Part shown: positions 63,062 through 64,000 of the stretch, in pieces
How the letters are laid out: each line of letters starts with the position of its first letter
Position numbering within the stretch: the first letter of the stretch is position 1
Origin: Halochromatium roseum
GTDB lineage: Bacteria > Pseudomonadota > Gammaproteobacteria > Chromatiales > Chromatiaceae
Length of the DNA: 64,000 bases
Assembly (NCBI RefSeq): GCF_016653315.1
Contig: NZ_NHSH01000044.1
Coordinates: 87,099-151,098 of the forward strand
Direction of reading: 5' to 3'
The notes under the pieces: generated by a model
What the model saw: only the letters and a program-made list of their open reading frames with translations
What the model was told of the DNA's origin: nothing
Database searches by the model: none
Translations under genes and position numbers: made by a program

Positions 63062-63423
63062 GCTGCAGCCGTCTCCCGCCAGGGCAGCAACGCATCGCGG
63101 GCCGCAGTCAGCTCGATGACAGTGTTCCGGCTGAACGCCACCAACTGCGCTGGCGCCCGATCTCCGACCTCCGCAAGTTCCGCATCAGCATCAGCCGCAT
63201 CGGCCAGGGCCTCCTCGACGATCGCGGCGCGGCGTTCGATCTTGGCCTCTTCGGCGATCTCCGGCCGGGTGGCCTCGGGATGCTCGCGATCAATGGTCTC
63301 CAGGAACGCGGTCAAGCTGCGGCAGCGATCGGCCAGGATGACGGCATGCTTGTAGCGTGCGACCGCCTCCTCGATGGCTTCCTTTTCTAGCTGGCCTAGT
63401 GTCAGGGTCTCGGTCATGGTCAT
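63058..63423 (-). CDS. hypothetical helical protein
   Basis: A 121-residue acidic, probably coiled-coil protein (LGQLEKEAIEEAVARYKHAV; EIAEEAKIERRAAIVEEALA; DAELAEVGDRAPAQLVAFSR). It overlaps both neighbours by ATGA. Middle gene of the cluster. Composition resembles small plasmid or phage accessory proteins. Confidence 0.55.
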   Translation of the reverse strand: MTMTETLTLGQLEKEAIEEAVARYKHAVILADRCRSLTAFLETIDREHPEATRPEIAEEAKIERRAAIVEEALADAADADAELAEVGDRAPAQLVAFSRNTVIELTAARDALLPWRETAAA

Positions 63424-63773
63424 GCTCCGTTAGCGCGTAACGCTAAATTTGATTGTTTCAGGTAGTTTTGAGTTTTAGCGTTACCCGGTAAACGTGGTGT
63501 CTCCGACCGTTCTCGAGCTAGGGCCGCGAAACCGGCAACCGACAGCTCGACGGTGTGCTCAATGCCGGGCCATTGCGGCAGCTCCTGCACCAGCTCCGAC
63601 ATCGGCAGTACGAAACGCCAGCTGGCGCGGTCTTGGCGGTAGGCCAGCGCCGGTACCAGCCCGCATGTCTCAGCCTGCACCTCTGCCTGAGCCCACCAGC
63701 CTTTCATCAGGGCCGGCGATGCCTTTGCATGGCGCTTACACTCGATCGCCAGGCGGGCCAGCCATGCGGCCAC
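63420..63773 (-). CDS. hypothetical protein, 5' end displaced by an IS1-family element
   Basis: A 117-residue frame from GTG 63773 (WLARLAIECKRHAKASPALM; WWAQAEVQAETCGLVPALAY; DRASWRFVLPMSELVQELPQ). The frame continues upstream through YHLIIHPDETGPV to about 63803, where the IS1 end begins, so the native start is probably lost. The middle segment, with Glu and Lys near a WRFVLP strand, might be a small nuclease fold, but I cannot support that firmly. Confidence 0.5.
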   Translation of the reverse strand: MAAWLARLAIECKRHAKASPALMKGWWAQAEVQAETCGLVPALAYRQDRASWRFVLPMSELVQELPQWPGIEHTVELSVAGFAALARERSETPRLPGNAKTQNYLKQSNLALRANGA

Positions 63774-63802
63774 GGGGCCGGTCTCGTCTGGATGAATGAT
63801 CA

Positions 63803-64000
63803 GGTGGTAGTGCTCTACATGTGTTTCTCACACGGCAAGCCCGAACTCATATCGATTGATAAAAAGCCCAATAACAGTATCGTGCATGACGTCGAGTTTG
63901 GAAAAACAGATGGTTTTCCGTGCCAGGCGTTTAATACGTGTTCTGAGCGTAAGATGCTTGCGTTCAATTTTTTGTGTATTGGCCTTACCAGTCACTTGCT
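63803..64000 (-). mobile_element. IS1-family insertion sequence, partial
   Basis: The element end lies near 63803 (GGTGGTAGTGCTCTACATG on the plus strand), 25 bases from the transposase stop. The other end and the target duplication are outside the window. Confidence 0.75.
63828..64000 (-). CDS. IS1-family transposase, C-terminal part (runs off the edge)
   Basis: The minus frame ends the window with VTGKANTQKIERKHLTLRTR, IKRLARKTICFSKLDVMHDT, VIGLFINRYEFGLAV and stop at 63828. This is the end of InsB-type IS1 transposase, with the conserved IERKHLTLRTR helix. The catalytic part lies beyond 64000. Confidence 0.9.
   Translation of the reverse strand, partial: QVTGKANTQKIERKHLTLRTRIKRLARKTICFSKLDVMHDTVIGLFINRYEFGLAV

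Overview
The window looks like chromosome of a GC-rich gammaproteobacterium, probably a purple sulfur bacterium of the order Chromatiales. That guess rests on gene order (rpsU-yqeY-dnaG-rpoD divergent from tsaD, with plsY, folB and folK nearby), codon use, and the mix of a carotenoid oxygenase-like protein, a GH57 glycosidase, a NifX/NafY-like protein and bacteriohemerythrin. No single gene fixes the genus.

Layout. 1-14.5 kb is a core block: partial DAHP synthase, a lipocalin, a peptidoglycan-binding lytic-transglycosylase-like protein, yggX-mutY-asmA, tRNA-Gly(CCC), an acyl-CoA synthetase, thiS/thiG, trmB and a FetAB-like ABC exporter. 14.7-28.5 kb is a defence and toxin-antitoxin island. 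It holds a ribbon-helix-helix protein with an Abi_2 (HEPN) protein and a convergent, terminator-ended structured RNA candidate; several partly decayed toxin-antitoxin pairs; and a type III restriction-modification locus whose mod and res genes are separated by small toxin/antitoxin cargo. A DUF4391 gene, a HicB-like gene and a helicase remnant lie beside it. 28.6-32.2 kb carries bacteriohemerythrin, ComFB and a PAS-rich hybrid histidine kinase.

32.2-40.1 kb is core again: folK and folB, plsY, tsaD, then rpsU-yqeY-dnaG-rpoD and tRNA-Ile(CAT). Directly after that tRNA (40.3-43.5 kb) is a relic island: a DNA polymerase/exonuclease fragment, two facing consensus DnaA boxes, a Tn3-type transposase tail, fragments of a DUF1156-type anti-phage methylase and its helicase, a RAMA-like protein and a BrnT/BrnA pair. 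43.5-60.1 kb is mostly metabolic and envelope genes: a SphA/MetA-type outer-membrane protein, a NifX-like protein, a TPR protein, GH57, VanZ-like and carotenoid oxygenase genes, rpsT-cupin-glycosyltransferase, murJ, ribF, mtgA, a porin and a VanX-type dipeptidase.

60.2-64 kb is a second accessory region: a MazF-like pair, an iteron-like repeat block, a HigBA-like pair, a three-gene cluster with start/stop overlaps, and an IS1-family element running off the right edge.

The best candidates for something under-described are the RHH-Abi_2-RNA module (14.7-16.5 kb), the toxin/immunity-like cargo inside the type III locus (24.5-25.1 kb), and a 90-bp direct repeat that splits one AlbA/Schlafen-type gene into two halves around the res gene.
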